Source of the DNA: Pseudomonas sp. RSB 5.4
GTDB lineage: Bacteria; Pseudomonadota; Gammaproteobacteria; Pseudomonadales; Pseudomonadaceae
Direction of reading: 5' to 3'
NCBI RefSeq assembly: GCF_037126175.1
Contig: NZ_CP146986.1
Span: 5,580,501-5,644,500, forward strand
DNA length: 64,000 nucleotides
The notes under the pieces were generated by a model. The model did not search any database, was not told the DNA's origin, and saw only the letters and a list, made by a program, of their open reading frames with translations. The stretch's first letter is position 1, and each line of letters begins with the position of its first letter. This document shows positions 39,561 to 51,213 of this stretch, in pieces. The position numbers were made by a program, and so were the translations under genes.

Positions 39561-39605
39561 TATGATGTCCGACCCGTGCGCACAGGGCGCCGATTGAGGT
39601 TGAGC

Positions 39606-41133
<1,528 letters not shown>

Positions 41134-41259
41134 TAGCTGCACTGGGCACAGGGAAGTGTCCACTGAATTCGTTTCGAGTCGAGCCGGTATCCGGCTCGAT
41201 GTGTGTCCGGCGCCGATTGCGACCGGACATGAGTACCTTGATAAGGACTGACGTTTCCC

Positions 41260-41895
41260 ATGTTGACCATCGCACTGTCCAAGGGCCGCATCCTTGACGA
41301 CACCCTGCCGCTTCTCGCTGAAGCGGGCATCGTGCCGACCGAGAATCCGGACAAGAGCCGCAAGCTGATCATCCCCACCACTCAGGATGACGTACGTCTG
41401 TTGATCGTGCGTGCCACCGACGTGCCGACCTATGTCGAGCATGGCGCGGCCGATCTCGGCGTCGCCGGTAAAGACGTGTTGATGGAATACACCGGCCAGG
41501 GCCTGTACGAGCCGCTGGATCTGCAGATTGCCCAGTGCAAGCTGATGACCGCCGGCAAGATTGGCGCGGCCGAGCCCAAGGGCCGTCTGCGCGTGGCGAC
41601 CAAGTTCGTCAACGTCGCCAAGCGTTACTACGCCGAGCAGGGCCGTCAGGTCGACATCATCAAGCTCTACGGCTCGATGGAACTGGCGCCGCTGATCGGC
41701 CTGGCCGACAAGATCATCGACGTGGTCGACACCGGTAACACCCTGCGCGCCAACGGCCTGGAGCCTCAGGAACTGATCGCCACGATCAGCTCGCGCCTGG
41801 TGGTCAACAAGGCTTCGATGAAAATGCAACACGCCCGAATCCAGGCGTTGATCGATACCCTGCGCAAGGCAGTGGAATCGCGACACCGCGGCTGA
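41260..41895 (+). CDS. hisG: ATP phosphoribosyltransferase, short form
   Basis: 211 residues, the short HisG that lacks the C-terminal regulatory domain and needs HisZ (not in the window). It starts [19 protein letters not shown] and contains [13 protein letters not shown] and the PRPP-binding [18 protein letters not shown] segment [14 protein letters not shown]. It catalyses the first step of histidine synthesis. hisD follows after 125 bp that contain a terminator-like hairpin. Confidence 0.96.
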   Translation: MLTIALSKGRILDDTLPLLAEAGIVPTENPDKSRKLIIPTTQDDVRLLIVRATDVPTYVEHGAADLGVAGKDVLMEYTGQGLYEPLDLQIAQCKLMTAGKIGAAEPKGRLRVATKFVNVAKRYYAEQGRQVDIIKLYGSMELAPLIGLADKIIDVVDTGNTLRANGLEPQELIATISSRLVVNKASMKMQHARIQALIDTLRKAVESRHRG

Positions 41896-41947
41896 TGTAC
41901 CTGCGCGACCTTGAGTCGCGCCCGTCTATCCGCCTCATAGCCAGAAT

Positions 41948-41998
41948 CTCAGGTGCCCAAGCGGAAACGACTGCTAAGTTAGGGCGCCTGAGTTTTTG
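41948..41998 (+). terminator. Terminator-like hairpin between hisG and hisD
   Basis: CTCAGGTGCCC (41948-41958) pairs with GGGCGCCTGAG (41982-41992), 11 bp with one G-U type mismatch, with a 23-base loop and followed by TTTTT. It lies 23 bases before the hisD ATG, so it could attenuate hisD-hisC relative to hisG. Confidence 0.6.
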
Positions 41999-42020
41999 CC
42001 ATTCCTATGAGGCTCTCGCT

Positions 42021-43358
42021 ATGACCGCACCGACTGCAATTCGCCGACTCAACGCTGCTGACCCGGATTTCGCGCATCATCTGGATCATCTGCTGAGCTG
42101 GGAAAGTGTGTCTGACGACTCGGTCAATCAGCGCGTGCTGGACATCATCAAGGCTGTGCGCGAGCGCGGTGACGCGGCGCTGGTCGAGTTCACCCAGAAG
42201 TTCGACGGCCTCGAAGTGGCGTCGATGGCCGACCTGATCCTGCCGCGCGAGCGTCTGGAACTGGCCCTGACTCGCATCACCGTGGCACAGCGCGAGGCGC
42301 TGGAAAAGGCCGCGGCGCGGGTGCGCAGCTATCACGAAAAACAGAAACAGGATTCCTGGAGCTACACCGAAGCCGACGGCACCGTGCTCGGGCAGAAGGT
42401 CACGCCGCTGGATCGCGCCGGCCTGTATGTGCCGGGCGGCAAGGCGTCGTACCCGTCTTCGGTGTTGATGAACGCGATTCCGGCCAAGGTCGCCGGCGTG
42501 ACCGAAGTGGTCATGGTCGTGCCGACCCCGCGCGGTGAAATCAATGAGCTGGTGCTGGCGGCGGCCTGCATTGCCGGCGTTGACCGGGTGTTCACCATCG
42601 GCGGCGCGCAAGCGGTTGCCGCGTTGGCTTACGGCACCGAAAGCGTGCCACAGGTGGACAAGGTCGTCGGCCCGGGCAACATCTATGTCGCCACCGCCAA
42701 GCGTCACGTGTTCGGTCAGGTTGGCATCGACATGATCGCCGGCCCGTCGGAAATCCTCGTGGTCTGCGATGGCCAGACCGATCCGGACTGGATCGCCATG
42801 GACCTGTTCTCCCAGGCCGAGCACGACGAAGACGCCCAGGCGATTCTGGTCAGCCCGGACGCCGAGTTCCTCGACAAGGTCGCCGCCAGCATCGACAAAC
42901 TGCTGCCGACCATGGACCGCGCGACCATCATCGAAACCTCGATCAATGGCCGTGGTGCGCTGATCCACGTGCGTGACATGGCGCAAGCCATCGAAGTCGC
43001 CAACCGCATCGCCCCGGAACACCTGGAGCTGTCGGTCGCCGACCCGCAAGCGTGGTTGCCGCAGATCCGTCACGCCGGCGCGATCTTCATGGGCCGCCAC
43101 ACCTCCGAGGCACTGGGCGACTACTGCGCCGGTCCGAACCACGTGCTGCCGACCTCCGGCACCGCGCGTTTCTCCTCGCCGCTGGGTGTGTACGACTTCC
43201 AGAAACGTTCGTCGATCATCTTCTGCTCCGAGGCCGGTGCTTCCGAGCTGGGCAAGACCGCTTCGGTGCTGGCGCGCGGCGAATCCCTCAGCGCGCACGC
43301 ACGCAGCGCCGAATATCGCATTAAAGATGCAGACTTTCTGCAAGGGCAGGGGGAGTGA
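42021..43358 (+). CDS. hisD: Histidinol dehydrogenase
   Basis: 445 residues. Family segments include [58 protein letters not shown] and the zinc-site region [14 protein letters not shown]. It oxidises histidinol to histidine in two steps with NAD+. The frame stays open back to an ATG overlapping the hisG stop, but that extension would be translated through the hairpin; ATG 42021 gives the known N-terminus. Confidence 0.95.
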   Translation: MTAPTAIRRLNAADPDFAHHLDHLLSWESVSDDSVNQRVLDIIKAVRERGDAALVEFTQKFDGLEVASMADLILPRERLELALTRITVAQREALEKAAARVRSYHEKQKQDSWSYTEADGTVLGQKVTPLDRAGLYVPGGKASYPSSVLMNAIPAKVAGVTEVVMVVPTPRGEINELVLAAACIAGVDRVFTIGGAQAVAALAYGTESVPQVDKVVGPGNIYVATAKRHVFGQVGIDMIAGPSEILVVCDGQTDPDWIAMDLFSQAEHDEDAQAILVSPDAEFLDKVAASIDKLLPTMDRATIIETSINGRGALIHVRDMAQAIEVANRIAPEHLELSVADPQAWLPQIRHAGAIFMGRHTSEALGDYCAGPNHVLPTSGTARFSSPLGVYDFQKRSSIIFCSEAGASELGKTASVLARGESLSAHARSAEYRIKDADFLQGQGE

Positions 43359-43360
43359 AC

Positions 43361-44413
43361 ATGAGTAAATTCTGGAGCTCGTTCGTCAAGGATCTGGTGC
43401 CGTATGTGCCGGGCGAACAGCCGAAGCTGACCAAACTGGTCAAGCTCAATACCAACGAAAATCCCTACGGCCCGTCGCCCAAAGCACTGGCAGCGATGCA
43501 GACCGAGCTCAACGACAACCTGCGCCTGTACCCGGACCCGAACAGCGATCTGCTGAAAACCGCTGTCGCCCACTACTACGGCGTGCAGAGCAATCAGGTG
43601 TTCCTCGGCAACGGTTCGGACGAAGTGCTGGCGCACATCTTCCACGGTCTGCTGCAACACGAGCAGCCGCTGCTGTTCCCGGACATCAGCTACAGCTTCT
43701 ATCCGGTGTATTGCGGTCTGTACGGCATCCAGTTCGATGCCGTGCCGCTGGACGCGCAGTTCCAGATCAACCCGGCCGACTACGCCAAACCGAACGGCGG
43801 GATCATTTTTCCCAATCCGAACGCACCGACCGGTTGCCTGCTGGCACTGGAAGCGGTCGAGCAGATCCTCAAGGCCAGCCCGGATTCGGTGGTGGTCGTG
43901 GATGAGGCCTACATCGACTTCGGCGGCGAAACCGCGATCAGTCTGGTGGATCGTTATCCGAATCTGCTGGTGACCCAGACCCTGTCCAAGTCGCGCTCGC
44001 TGGCCGGGCTGCGCGTCGGTCTGGCGGTGGGTCATCCGGATCTGATCGAAGCGCTGGAGCGGATCAAGAACAGCTTCAACTCCTATCCGCTGGATCGCCT
44101 GGCGATTGTCGGTGCGGCGGCGGCGTTCGAGGATCGCGAGTATTTCGACAAGACCTGCCGTCTGGTCATCGAAAGTCGCGAATGGGTGATCGCCCAGTTG
44201 CAGGCCAAAGGCTTTGAAGTGCTGCCGTCGGCGGCGAACTTCATCTTCGCCCGTCACCCGCAACACGATGCAGCAGGGCTGGCAGCCAAACTGCGCGAGC
44301 AGGGTGTGATCGTGCGTCACTTCAAGCAGGAGCGGATTGCCCAGTTCCTGCGGATTTCGATCGGTACGCCGGAGCAGAACCAGGCGCTTATCGACGGCCT
44401 CGGCGACCTTTGA
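43361..44413 (+). CDS. hisC: Histidinol-phosphate aminotransferase
   Basis: A 350-residue class I/II PLP aminotransferase. The Schiff-base lysine lies in [14 protein letters not shown], the PLP-phosphate region in [11 protein letters not shown] and FPNPNAPTG, and [12 protein letters not shown] contains the PLP-nitrogen-binding aspartate. ATG 43361 follows GGGGGAG that overlaps the hisD stop; a GTG two codons earlier is possible. It is the last gene of murA-hisG-hisD-hisC, before a REPIN. Confidence 0.95.
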   Translation: MSKFWSSFVKDLVPYVPGEQPKLTKLVKLNTNENPYGPSPKALAAMQTELNDNLRLYPDPNSDLLKTAVAHYYGVQSNQVFLGNGSDEVLAHIFHGLLQHEQPLLFPDISYSFYPVYCGLYGIQFDAVPLDAQFQINPADYAKPNGGIIFPNPNAPTGCLLALEAVEQILKASPDSVVVVDEAYIDFGGETAISLVDRYPNLLVTQTLSKSRSLAGLRVGLAVGHPDLIEALERIKNSFNSYPLDRLAIVGAAAAFEDREYFDKTCRLVIESREWVIAQLQAKGFEVLPSAANFIFARHPQHDAAGLAAKLREQGVIVRHFKQERIAQFLRISIGTPEQNQALIDGLGDL

Positions 44414-44427
44414 TACAGCGCTGCCCC

Positions 44428-44518
44428 CTGTAGGAGTGAGCCTGCTCGCGATAGCGGACGGACATTCAACATTTATGCTGACTGACCCGGCGCCATCGCG
44501 AGCAGGCTCACTCCTACA
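44428..44518. repeat. REPIN (TAGGAGTGAGCC type)
   Basis: Half-sites at about 44428-44455 and 44494-44518 have core TAGGAGTGAGCCTGCTCGCGAT in inverted orientation, between the convergent ends of hisC and algW. Confidence 0.85.
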
Positions 44519-44535
44519 TTGTTTTGGGAAGGCGC

Positions 44536-45690
<1,155 letters not shown>

Positions 45691-45793
45691 TAAGCACGTC
45701 CTGGAAAAGTTGCAGGCGGGGTCAGACCGCCCATAATGTCGCGCATTATACGAGGCCGCGCGTGCCTCTGAACGGGATATTTAGGAGTCTTTC

Positions 45794-46552
45794 ATGGCCG
45801 TCGCCCTCAGCACCCTGGTCGAAGAAGCCGACCGTTACCTCGGCAGTGCGAAAATCGCCGATTACTGCCCCAACGGCCTGCAGGTCGAAGGCCGTCCGCA
45901 GGTGATGCGTATCGTCAGCGGCGTGACTGCCAGTCAGGCGTTGCTCGATGCCGCGGTGGAAGCCGAGGCCGATCTGGTGCTGGTGCATCACGGCTATTTC
46001 TGGAAGGGCGAGAACCCGTGCATCACCGGCATGAAGCAGCGGCGCCTGAAGACGCTGCTCAAGCACGACATCAGTCTGCTCGCCTATCACCTGCCGCTGG
46101 ACCTGCATCCGGAAGTCGGCAACAACGTGCAACTGGCGCGTCAGTTGGACATTACCGTCGAAGGGCCGCTGGACCCGGACAATCTGAAGATTGTCGGGCT
46201 GGTCGGCTCGTTGAATGAGCCGATGACCCCGCGTGATTTCGCGCGCAAGGTTCAAGAGGTCATGGGCCGCGAACCGCTGCTGGTCGAAGGCAGTGCGATG
46301 ATCCGTCGGGTCGGCTGGTGCACCGGTGGCGGGCAGGGCTATATCGACCAGGGCGTAGCGGCGGGTGTTGATCTGTTCCTCAGCGGTGAAGCCTCCGAGC
46401 AGACTTTTCACAGCGCTCGGGAAAACGACATCAGCTTTATCGCCGCCGGCCACCATGCCACCGAGCGCTATGGCGTGCAGGCGCTGGGCGATTATCTGGC
46501 GAAGCGTTTTGCCCTCGAACACATCTTCATCGACTGCCCGAACCCGATCTGA
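45794..46552 (+). CDS. Nif3-like dinuclear metal centre protein
   Basis: 252 residues of the NIF3/YbgI family. Metal-ligand motifs are LVHHGYFW (about 63-70), HLPLDLHPEVGNN (about 99-111), and near the C-terminus ISFIAAGHHATERYG. YbgI-type proteins form hexameric toroids. A GTP cyclohydrolase-like activity has been proposed, but the role is uncertain. The position beside algW is conserved in pseudomonads. Confidence 0.9.
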   Translation: MAVALSTLVEEADRYLGSAKIADYCPNGLQVEGRPQVMRIVSGVTASQALLDAAVEAEADLVLVHHGYFWKGENPCITGMKQRRLKTLLKHDISLLAYHLPLDLHPEVGNNVQLARQLDITVEGPLDPDNLKIVGLVGSLNEPMTPRDFARKVQEVMGREPLLVEGSAMIRRVGWCTGGGQGYIDQGVAAGVDLFLSGEASEQTFHSARENDISFIAAGHHATERYGVQALGDYLAKRFALEHIFIDCPNPI

Positions 46553-46570
46553 GACTAAACATCTGTCCAG

Positions 46571-46662
46571 TGTGGGAGGGGGCTTGCTCCCGAAAGCGGT
46601 GTGTCATTCAACAATGATTTTGACTGATCCTCCGCCTTCGCGAGCAAGCCCGCTCCCACAGG
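46571..46662. repeat. REPIN (mixed half-sites)
   Basis: The left half (GGGAGGGGGCTTGCTCCCGAA) and right half (CTTCGCGAGCAAGCCCGCTCCC) belong to slightly different REP subtypes. It lies between the Nif3-like gene and the cysD promoter region. Confidence 0.8.
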
Positions 46663-46687
46663 AACAGCGTTTCACGGCCGAACTGGT

Positions 46688-46705
46688 GGGCATATTCATA
46701 TGCCC
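46688..46705. promoter_or_regulatory. Perfect 18-bp palindrome upstream of cysD
   Basis: GGGCATAT-TC-ATATGCCC is an 8-bp perfect inverted repeat about 105 bp before the cysD ATG. Its size and place suggest an operator. CysB, the LysR-type sulfur regulator, is the obvious candidate, but its sites are not well conserved, so this is inference. Confidence 0.45.
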
Positions 46706-46808
46706 TTTCGATCTAGTAGGCGTCCTGATTAGAAGAGGTCGCTGTGCTAGGATTCCCCGCTCGAACACGGCCCGCTGGCCGTTCATAAGAAAGCTTTCGT
46801 GAGTAGCC

Positions 46809-47726
46809 ATGGTCGACAAACTGACGCATCTGAAACAGCTGGAGGCGGAAAGCATCCACATCATCCGCGAGGTGGCCGCCGAGTTCGACAACCCGGTGAT
46901 GCTGTACTCCATCGGTAAAGACTCCGCCGTGATGCTGCATCTGGCACGCAAGGCGTTCTTCCCGGGCAAACTGCCGTTTCCGGTGATGCACGTCGACACT
47001 CGCTGGAAATTCCAGGAGATGTACAAGTTCCGCGACAAGATGGTCGAAGAGCTGGGCCTGGACCTGATCACTCACATCAACCCCGATGGCGTGGCGCAGA
47101 ACATCAATCCGTTCACCCACGGCAGCGCCAAGCACACCGACATCATGAAGACCGAGGGCCTGAAGCAGGCACTCGACAAGCATGGTTTCGACGCCGCGTT
47201 CGGCGGTGCCCGTCGCGATGAAGAGAAGTCCCGCGCCAAGGAGCGTGTGTACTCGTTCCGCGACAGCAAGCATCGCTGGGACCCGAAGAACCAGCGTCCG
47301 GAGCTGTGGAACGTCTACAACGGCAAGGTCAACAAGGGCGAATCCATTCGTGTATTCCCGTTGTCGAACTGGACCGAACTGGACATCTGGCAGTACATCT
47401 ACCTCGAAGGCATCCCGATCGTGCCGCTGTACTTCGCCGCCGAGCGTGAAGTGATCGAGAAGAACGGCACGCTGATCATGATCGACGACGACCGTATCCT
47501 CGAACACCTGTCCGACGAGGACAAGGCACGCATCGTCAAAAAGAAAGTGCGTTTCCGTACCCTTGGCTGCTACCCGTTGACGGGCGCGGTGGAGTCCGAG
47601 GCTGAAACCCTCACGGACATCATTCAGGAAATGCTCCTGACGCGAACTTCCGAGCGCCAGGGCCGGGTCATCGACCACGATGGCGCAGGCTCGATGGAAG
47701 ACAAGAAACGTCAGGGTTATTTCTAA
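46809..47726 (+). CDS. cysD: Sulfate adenylyltransferase small subunit
   Basis: 305 residues of the PAPS-reductase/PP-loop fold. The PP-loop is [14 protein letters not shown] (about 34-47), followed by [11 protein letters not shown] and [16 protein letters not shown]. With CysN it makes adenosine 5'-phosphosulfate from sulfate and ATP, driven by GTP. It lies 9 bp before cysNC. Confidence 0.97.
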   Translation: MVDKLTHLKQLEAESIHIIREVAAEFDNPVMLYSIGKDSAVMLHLARKAFFPGKLPFPVMHVDTRWKFQEMYKFRDKMVEELGLDLITHINPDGVAQNINPFTHGSAKHTDIMKTEGLKQALDKHGFDAAFGGARRDEEKSRAKERVYSFRDSKHRWDPKNQRPELWNVYNGKVNKGESIRVFPLSNWTELDIWQYIYLEGIPIVPLYFAAEREVIEKNGTLIMIDDDRILEHLSDEDKARIVKKKVRFRTLGCYPLTGAVESEAETLTDIIQEMLLTRTSERQGRVIDHDGAGSMEDKKRQGYF

Positions 47727-47735
47727 GGGGTTGTC

Positions 47736-49634
47736 ATGTCGCACCAATCTGATTTGATCAGCGAGGACATCCTCGCCTACCTGGGCCAGCACGAGCGTAA
47801 AGAGCTGCTGCGCTTTTTGACCTGCGGTAACGTCGATGACGGCAAGAGCACCCTGATCGGGCGCCTGCTGCACGACTCCAAGATGATCTACGAAGATCAC
47901 CTGGAAGCCATCACCCGCGATTCGAAGAAAGTCGGCACCACCGGTGACGACATCGACCTGGCATTGCTGGTCGACGGCCTGCAGGCCGAGCGTGAACAGG
48001 GCATCACCATCGATGTCGCCTACCGCTATTTCTCCACCGCCAAGCGCAAATTCATCATCGCCGACACCCCAGGCCATGAGCAGTACACGCGCAACATGGC
48101 CACCGGTGCGTCCACCTGTGACCTGGCGATCATCCTGGTCGACGCCCGTTACGGCGTGCAGACCCAGACCCGTCGCCACAGCTTCATCGCCTCGTTGCTC
48201 GGCATCAAGCACATCGTCGTCGCCATCAACAAGATGGACCTGAAGGACTTCGATGAAGGCGTGTTCGAGTCGATCAAGGCCGACTACCTGAAGTTCGCCG
48301 AAGGCTTGAAGATGAAGCCGACCAGCATGCACTTCGTGCCGATGTCTGCCCTCAAGGGTGACAACGTGGTGAACAAGTCCGAGCGCTCGCCTTGGTACAA
48401 AGGCCAGTCGCTGATGGAAATCCTCGAGACCGTGGAAGTGGCGGGCGACCGCAACTTCACCGATCTGCGTTTCCCGGTGCAGTACGTCAACCGTCCGAAC
48501 CTGAACTTCCGCGGTTTCGCTGGCACCCTCGCCAGTGGCATCGTGCACAAGGGCGACGAAGTGGTGGTTCTGCCGTCGGGCAAGAGCAGTCGCGTCAAAT
48601 CCATCGTCACCTTCGAAGGTGAGCTGGAGCAGGCCGGCCCGGGTCAAGCGGTGACGCTGACTATGGAAGACGAAATCGACATCTCCCGCGGCGACCTGCT
48701 GGTGCATGCCGACAACGTGCCGCCGGTCACCGACAGCTTCGAAGCGATGCTGGTGTGGATGGCTGAAGAGCCGATGCTGCCGGGCAAAAAATACGACATC
48801 AAACGTGCGACCAGTTATGTGCCGGGCTCGATCGCCAGCATCGTCAACAAGGTCGACGTGAACACCCTCGAAGAAGGCCCGGCGAGCGCGTTGCAGCTCA
48901 ACGAAATCGGCAAGGTGAAGATCGCGCTCGACGCGCCGATCGCCCTCGAGGGTTACGACAGCAACCGCACCACTGGCGCGTTCATCGTCATCGATCGTCT
49001 GACCAACGGCACCGTCGGCGCCGGCATGATCATCGCTCAGCCAGTGGCTCACGGGACTGCCTCGCACCACGGCAAACTGGCTCACGTTGCCACTGAGGAA
49101 CGTGCCCAGCGCTTCGGCCAGCAGCCGGCTACCGTGTTGTTCAGCGGTCTGTCGGGCGCGGGCAAGAGCACGCTGGCCTATGCGGTCGAGCGCAAGCTGT
49201 TCGACATGGGCCGTGCGGTGTTTGTGCTGGATGGTCAGAATCTGCGTCACGACCTGAACAAGGGGCTGCCGCAGGATCGTGCTGGCCGCACCGAGAACTG
49301 GCGGCGTGCCGCGCATGTGGCGCGTCAGTTCAACGAGGCCGGTCTGTTGACCCTGGCGGCGTTTGTTGCGCCGAGTGCTGAAGGTCGCGAACAGGCCAAG
49401 GATCTGATCGGTAAGGAGCGTCTGCTGACGGTTTATGTGCAGGCTTCGCCGGCGGTGTGTGCCGAGCGTGATCCGCAGGGCTTGTATGCTGCGGGTGGCG
49501 ATAATATTCCGGGTGAGTCGTTCCCGTATGACGTGCCGCTGAATGCTGATCTGGTGATCGACACGCAGTCGTTGTCGTTGGAAGAAAGCGTTAAGCAAGT
49601 GCTGGATCTGCTGCGTCAGCGTGGAGCGATTTAA
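47736..49634 (+). CDS. cysNC: CysN-CysC fusion: sulfate adenylyltransferase GTPase subunit and APS kinase
   Basis: 632 residues. The N-terminal roughly 440 residues are an EF-Tu-like GTPase (P-loop [35 protein letters not shown]). The C-terminal roughly 180 residues are APS kinase (P-loop [31 protein letters not shown]). The fusion lets APS be phosphorylated to PAPS directly. The fused form is usual in pseudomonads. A terminator follows the stop. Confidence 0.97.
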   Translation: MSHQSDLISEDILAYLGQHERKELLRFLTCGNVDDGKSTLIGRLLHDSKMIYEDHLEAITRDSKKVGTTGDDIDLALLVDGLQAEREQGITIDVAYRYFSTAKRKFIIADTPGHEQYTRNMATGASTCDLAIILVDARYGVQTQTRRHSFIASLLGIKHIVVAINKMDLKDFDEGVFESIKADYLKFAEGLKMKPTSMHFVPMSALKGDNVVNKSERSPWYKGQSLMEILETVEVAGDRNFTDLRFPVQYVNRPNLNFRGFAGTLASGIVHKGDEVVVLPSGKSSRVKSIVTFEGELEQAGPGQAVTLTMEDEIDISRGDLLVHADNVPPVTDSFEAMLVWMAEEPMLPGKKYDIKRATSYVPGSIASIVNKVDVNTLEEGPASALQLNEIGKVKIALDAPIALEGYDSNRTTGAFIVIDRLTNGTVGAGMIIAQPVAHGTASHHGKLAHVATEERAQRFGQQPATVLFSGLSGAGKSTLAYAVERKLFDMGRAVFVLDGQNLRHDLNKGLPQDRAGRTENWRRAAHVARQFNEAGLLTLAAFVAPSAEGREQAKDLIGKERLLTVYVQASPAVCAERDPQGLYAAGGDNIPGESFPYDVPLNADLVIDTQSLSLEESVKQVLDLLRQRGAI

Positions 49635-49651
49635 GCGTTAGCTGGAAATGA

Positions 49652-49690
49652 AGAGCCCGTGGATGAGTGATCATCGGCGGGCTTTTTTAT
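49652..49690 (+). terminator. Terminator after cysNC
   Basis: GAGCCCG and CGGGCTTTTTT flank an inner GATGA/TCATC stem, giving an interrupted hairpin with a T-run just after cysNC. Confidence 0.75.
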
Positions 49691-50112
49691 TGGGGGGTAT
49701 TTGGTTTTTGGCGGTGGCGGCCTTTGGGCCGACCATGCTCTTGGATTTTGGGTGTATATCCGTTGCTGCGGTAACGGCTGCTTGGGGTTCCGCCCTTACG
49801 GCGGGTCACTTTTTCCAGACGCCGAAAAAGTAACCAAAAAGGCTTGCTCCTGCGTTCGGCCCGCTCGCTGGGGCTCGGGGTCCCTTCGCTGCGGGATTGA
49901 TCCGGGGGCAGCGCCTCCGGTTTGCTTCGCTGCACCTCCTCTCGCTGTGTTTGGCTGCGCCAAACGGTCGCTGCGCTCCCACCCCCGGATCAATCCCTCC
50001 GCTCAGCCTTCCGATGTCGCCTGTGGATCAAGATCAAGATCAAGAGCGACAGCCGAGCTTGCGCTCATCCTGGAGTGGGGCGGCATGCGCCGCGTGCGGG
50101 TTGTAATTATCT
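49690..50112. repeat. Structured, gene-free repeat-like element
   Basis: A GC-rich stretch with no credible gene but nested inverted repeats. GTCACTTTTTC/GAAAAAGTAAC lies near 49806-49835. A perfect 16-bp pair (49893-49908 with 49982-49997, GGGATTGATCCGGGGG and its complement) encloses the hairpin GTTTGGC-TGC-GCCAAAC (49949-49965). Three direct GATCAA units lie at 50026-50043. From general familiarity with P. fluorescens genomes, similar sequence recurs in intergenic regions and is often mis-annotated as small ORFs. Copy number cannot be tested within this window. Confidence 0.5.
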
Positions 50113-50115
50113 TCC

Positions 50116-50179
50116 CTGTAGGAGCTGCCGCAGGCTGCGATCTTTTGATCTTGATTTTGTGGGAGCTGGCTTGCCAGCC
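50116..50179. repeat. REP half-sites of two subtypes
   Basis: TAGGAGCTGCCGCAGGCTGC at about 50119 is followed by GATCTTTTGATCTTGAT and then GGGAGCTGGCTTGCCAGCC at about 50160. The two cores are in the same orientation, so this is not a standard REPIN. Confidence 0.65.
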
Positions 50180-50212
50180 GACCAATCCCTAACTGAATGC
50201 ACCTCATCCAAT

Positions 50213-50303
50213 TGTAGGAGTGAGCCTGCTCGCGATAGCGGTATGTCGTTCAACATGGGGAGTGGCTGATCCACCGCTATCGCGAGCAGGCTCGCTCCTA
50301 CAG
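50213..50303. repeat. REPIN (TAGGAGTGAGCC type)
   Basis: Inverted half-sites at about 50213-50241 and 50274-50303 end only a few bases from the stop of the acyltransferase gene. The spacer is about 32 bp. Confidence 0.85.
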
Positions 50304-50307
50304 GGGA

Positions 50308-51213
50308 TTAACGTTTGTCTGCGAATTCGCGGTGCATCTGTTCCAGCAGCGCATCCTTGTCCTGCCACAGCTGGTTGATCCAGCCCTGGAATTGCAGGCG
50401 ATATTCGCCGTCCTGGTCGTAGTTCTTGCCGATGAATGCCGGGGGGATTTTCAGTTCTTCAAAGTGCACCACCACGTCGCGCACGTTGCCGCACAGCAGA
50501 TCCCAGAAACCCGGGCGCCCGCCCGGGTAGTGAATGGTTACGTTGACGATCGATTCCAACTGTTCGCCCATGGCATCGAGCACAAACGCGATGCCGCCGG
50601 CCTTGGGTTTGAGCAGGTATTTGAACGGTGACTGCTGTTGCGCATGTTTGCCTTCGGTGAAGCGGGTGCCTTCGACGAAGTTGAAAATCCCCACCGGGTT
50701 GTTGCGGAATTTCGCGCAGGTCTTGCGCGTGGTTTCGAGGTCTTTGCCTTTCTTTTCCGGGTGCTTCTCCAGGTAGGCCTTGGAGTAGCGCTTCATGAAC
50801 GGGAAGCCCAGCGCCCACCACGCCAGACCGATCACCGGGACCCAGATCAGCTCCTGCTTGAGGAAGAACTTCAGCGGCTGGATCCGGCGGTTGAGCACGT
50901 ATTGCAGCACCAGGATGTCGACCCAGCTCTGGTGGTTGCTGGTGATCAGGTACGAGTGTTGGTAGTCCAGACCTTGCAGGCCGCTGATGTGCCAGCGCGT
51001 GCGGCGCACCAGGTTCATCCAGGCTTTGTTGTTGCTGATCCACGCTTCGTGGGTGTGGCTCATCAGCCACAGTGAGGCGCGGCGGGCGAGGTCGAAGGGC
51101 AGCACTTTGATCAGCGCCACGCAGAACAGGAACGAGCACAGCAGAATCGTATTGAGCGCCAACAGCAGCGCGGCGATTACGCCGCGAATCGGGGCGGGCA
51201 GGAAGTCCAGCAT
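50308..51213 (-). CDS. YihG-type lysophospholipid acyltransferase
   Basis: 301 residues of the PlsC superfamily: membrane helix at about 10-38, catalytic NHQSWVD (NHx4D, about residue 93), and the substrate motif FVEGTRFTEGKHA (about 179-191). It transfers acyl groups to lysophosphatidic acid or a related lysolipid at the inner membrane. It resembles YihG more than the essential PlsC. It starts immediately after the pta stop (TAAATG), so the two are coupled. Confidence 0.88.
   Translation of the reverse strand: MLDFLPAPIRGVIAALLLALNTILLCSFLFCVALIKVLPFDLARRASLWLMSHTHEAWISNNKAWMNLVRRTRWHISGLQGLDYQHSYLITSNHQSWVDILVLQYVLNRRIQPLKFFLKQELIWVPVIGLAWWALGFPFMKRYSKAYLEKHPEKKGKDLETTRKTCAKFRNNPVGIFNFVEGTRFTEGKHAQQQSPFKYLLKPKAGGIAFVLDAMGEQLESIVNVTIHYPGGRPGFWDLLCGNVRDVVVHFEELKIPPAFIGKNYDQDGEYRLQFQGWINQLWQDKDALLEQMHREFADKR

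Noticed and set aside
41895..42020. N-terminal extension of hisD or a his leader peptide from the ATG at the hisG stop
   Set aside because: The extension lacks similarity to HisD, crosses the hairpin, contains no run of histidine codons and has no stop before hisD.
46713..49598. 961-codon open frame on the minus strand opposite cysD-cysNC
   Set aside because: It is a mirror of two well-recognised genes in GC-rich DNA. Its protein is rich in His, Arg, Gln and Val in a pattern typical of antisense readings and matches no family.
49648..49833. 61-codon ORF after cysNC
   Set aside because: It begins in the terminator and runs into the structured repeat. The hydrophobic look comes from the repeat, and there is no family match.
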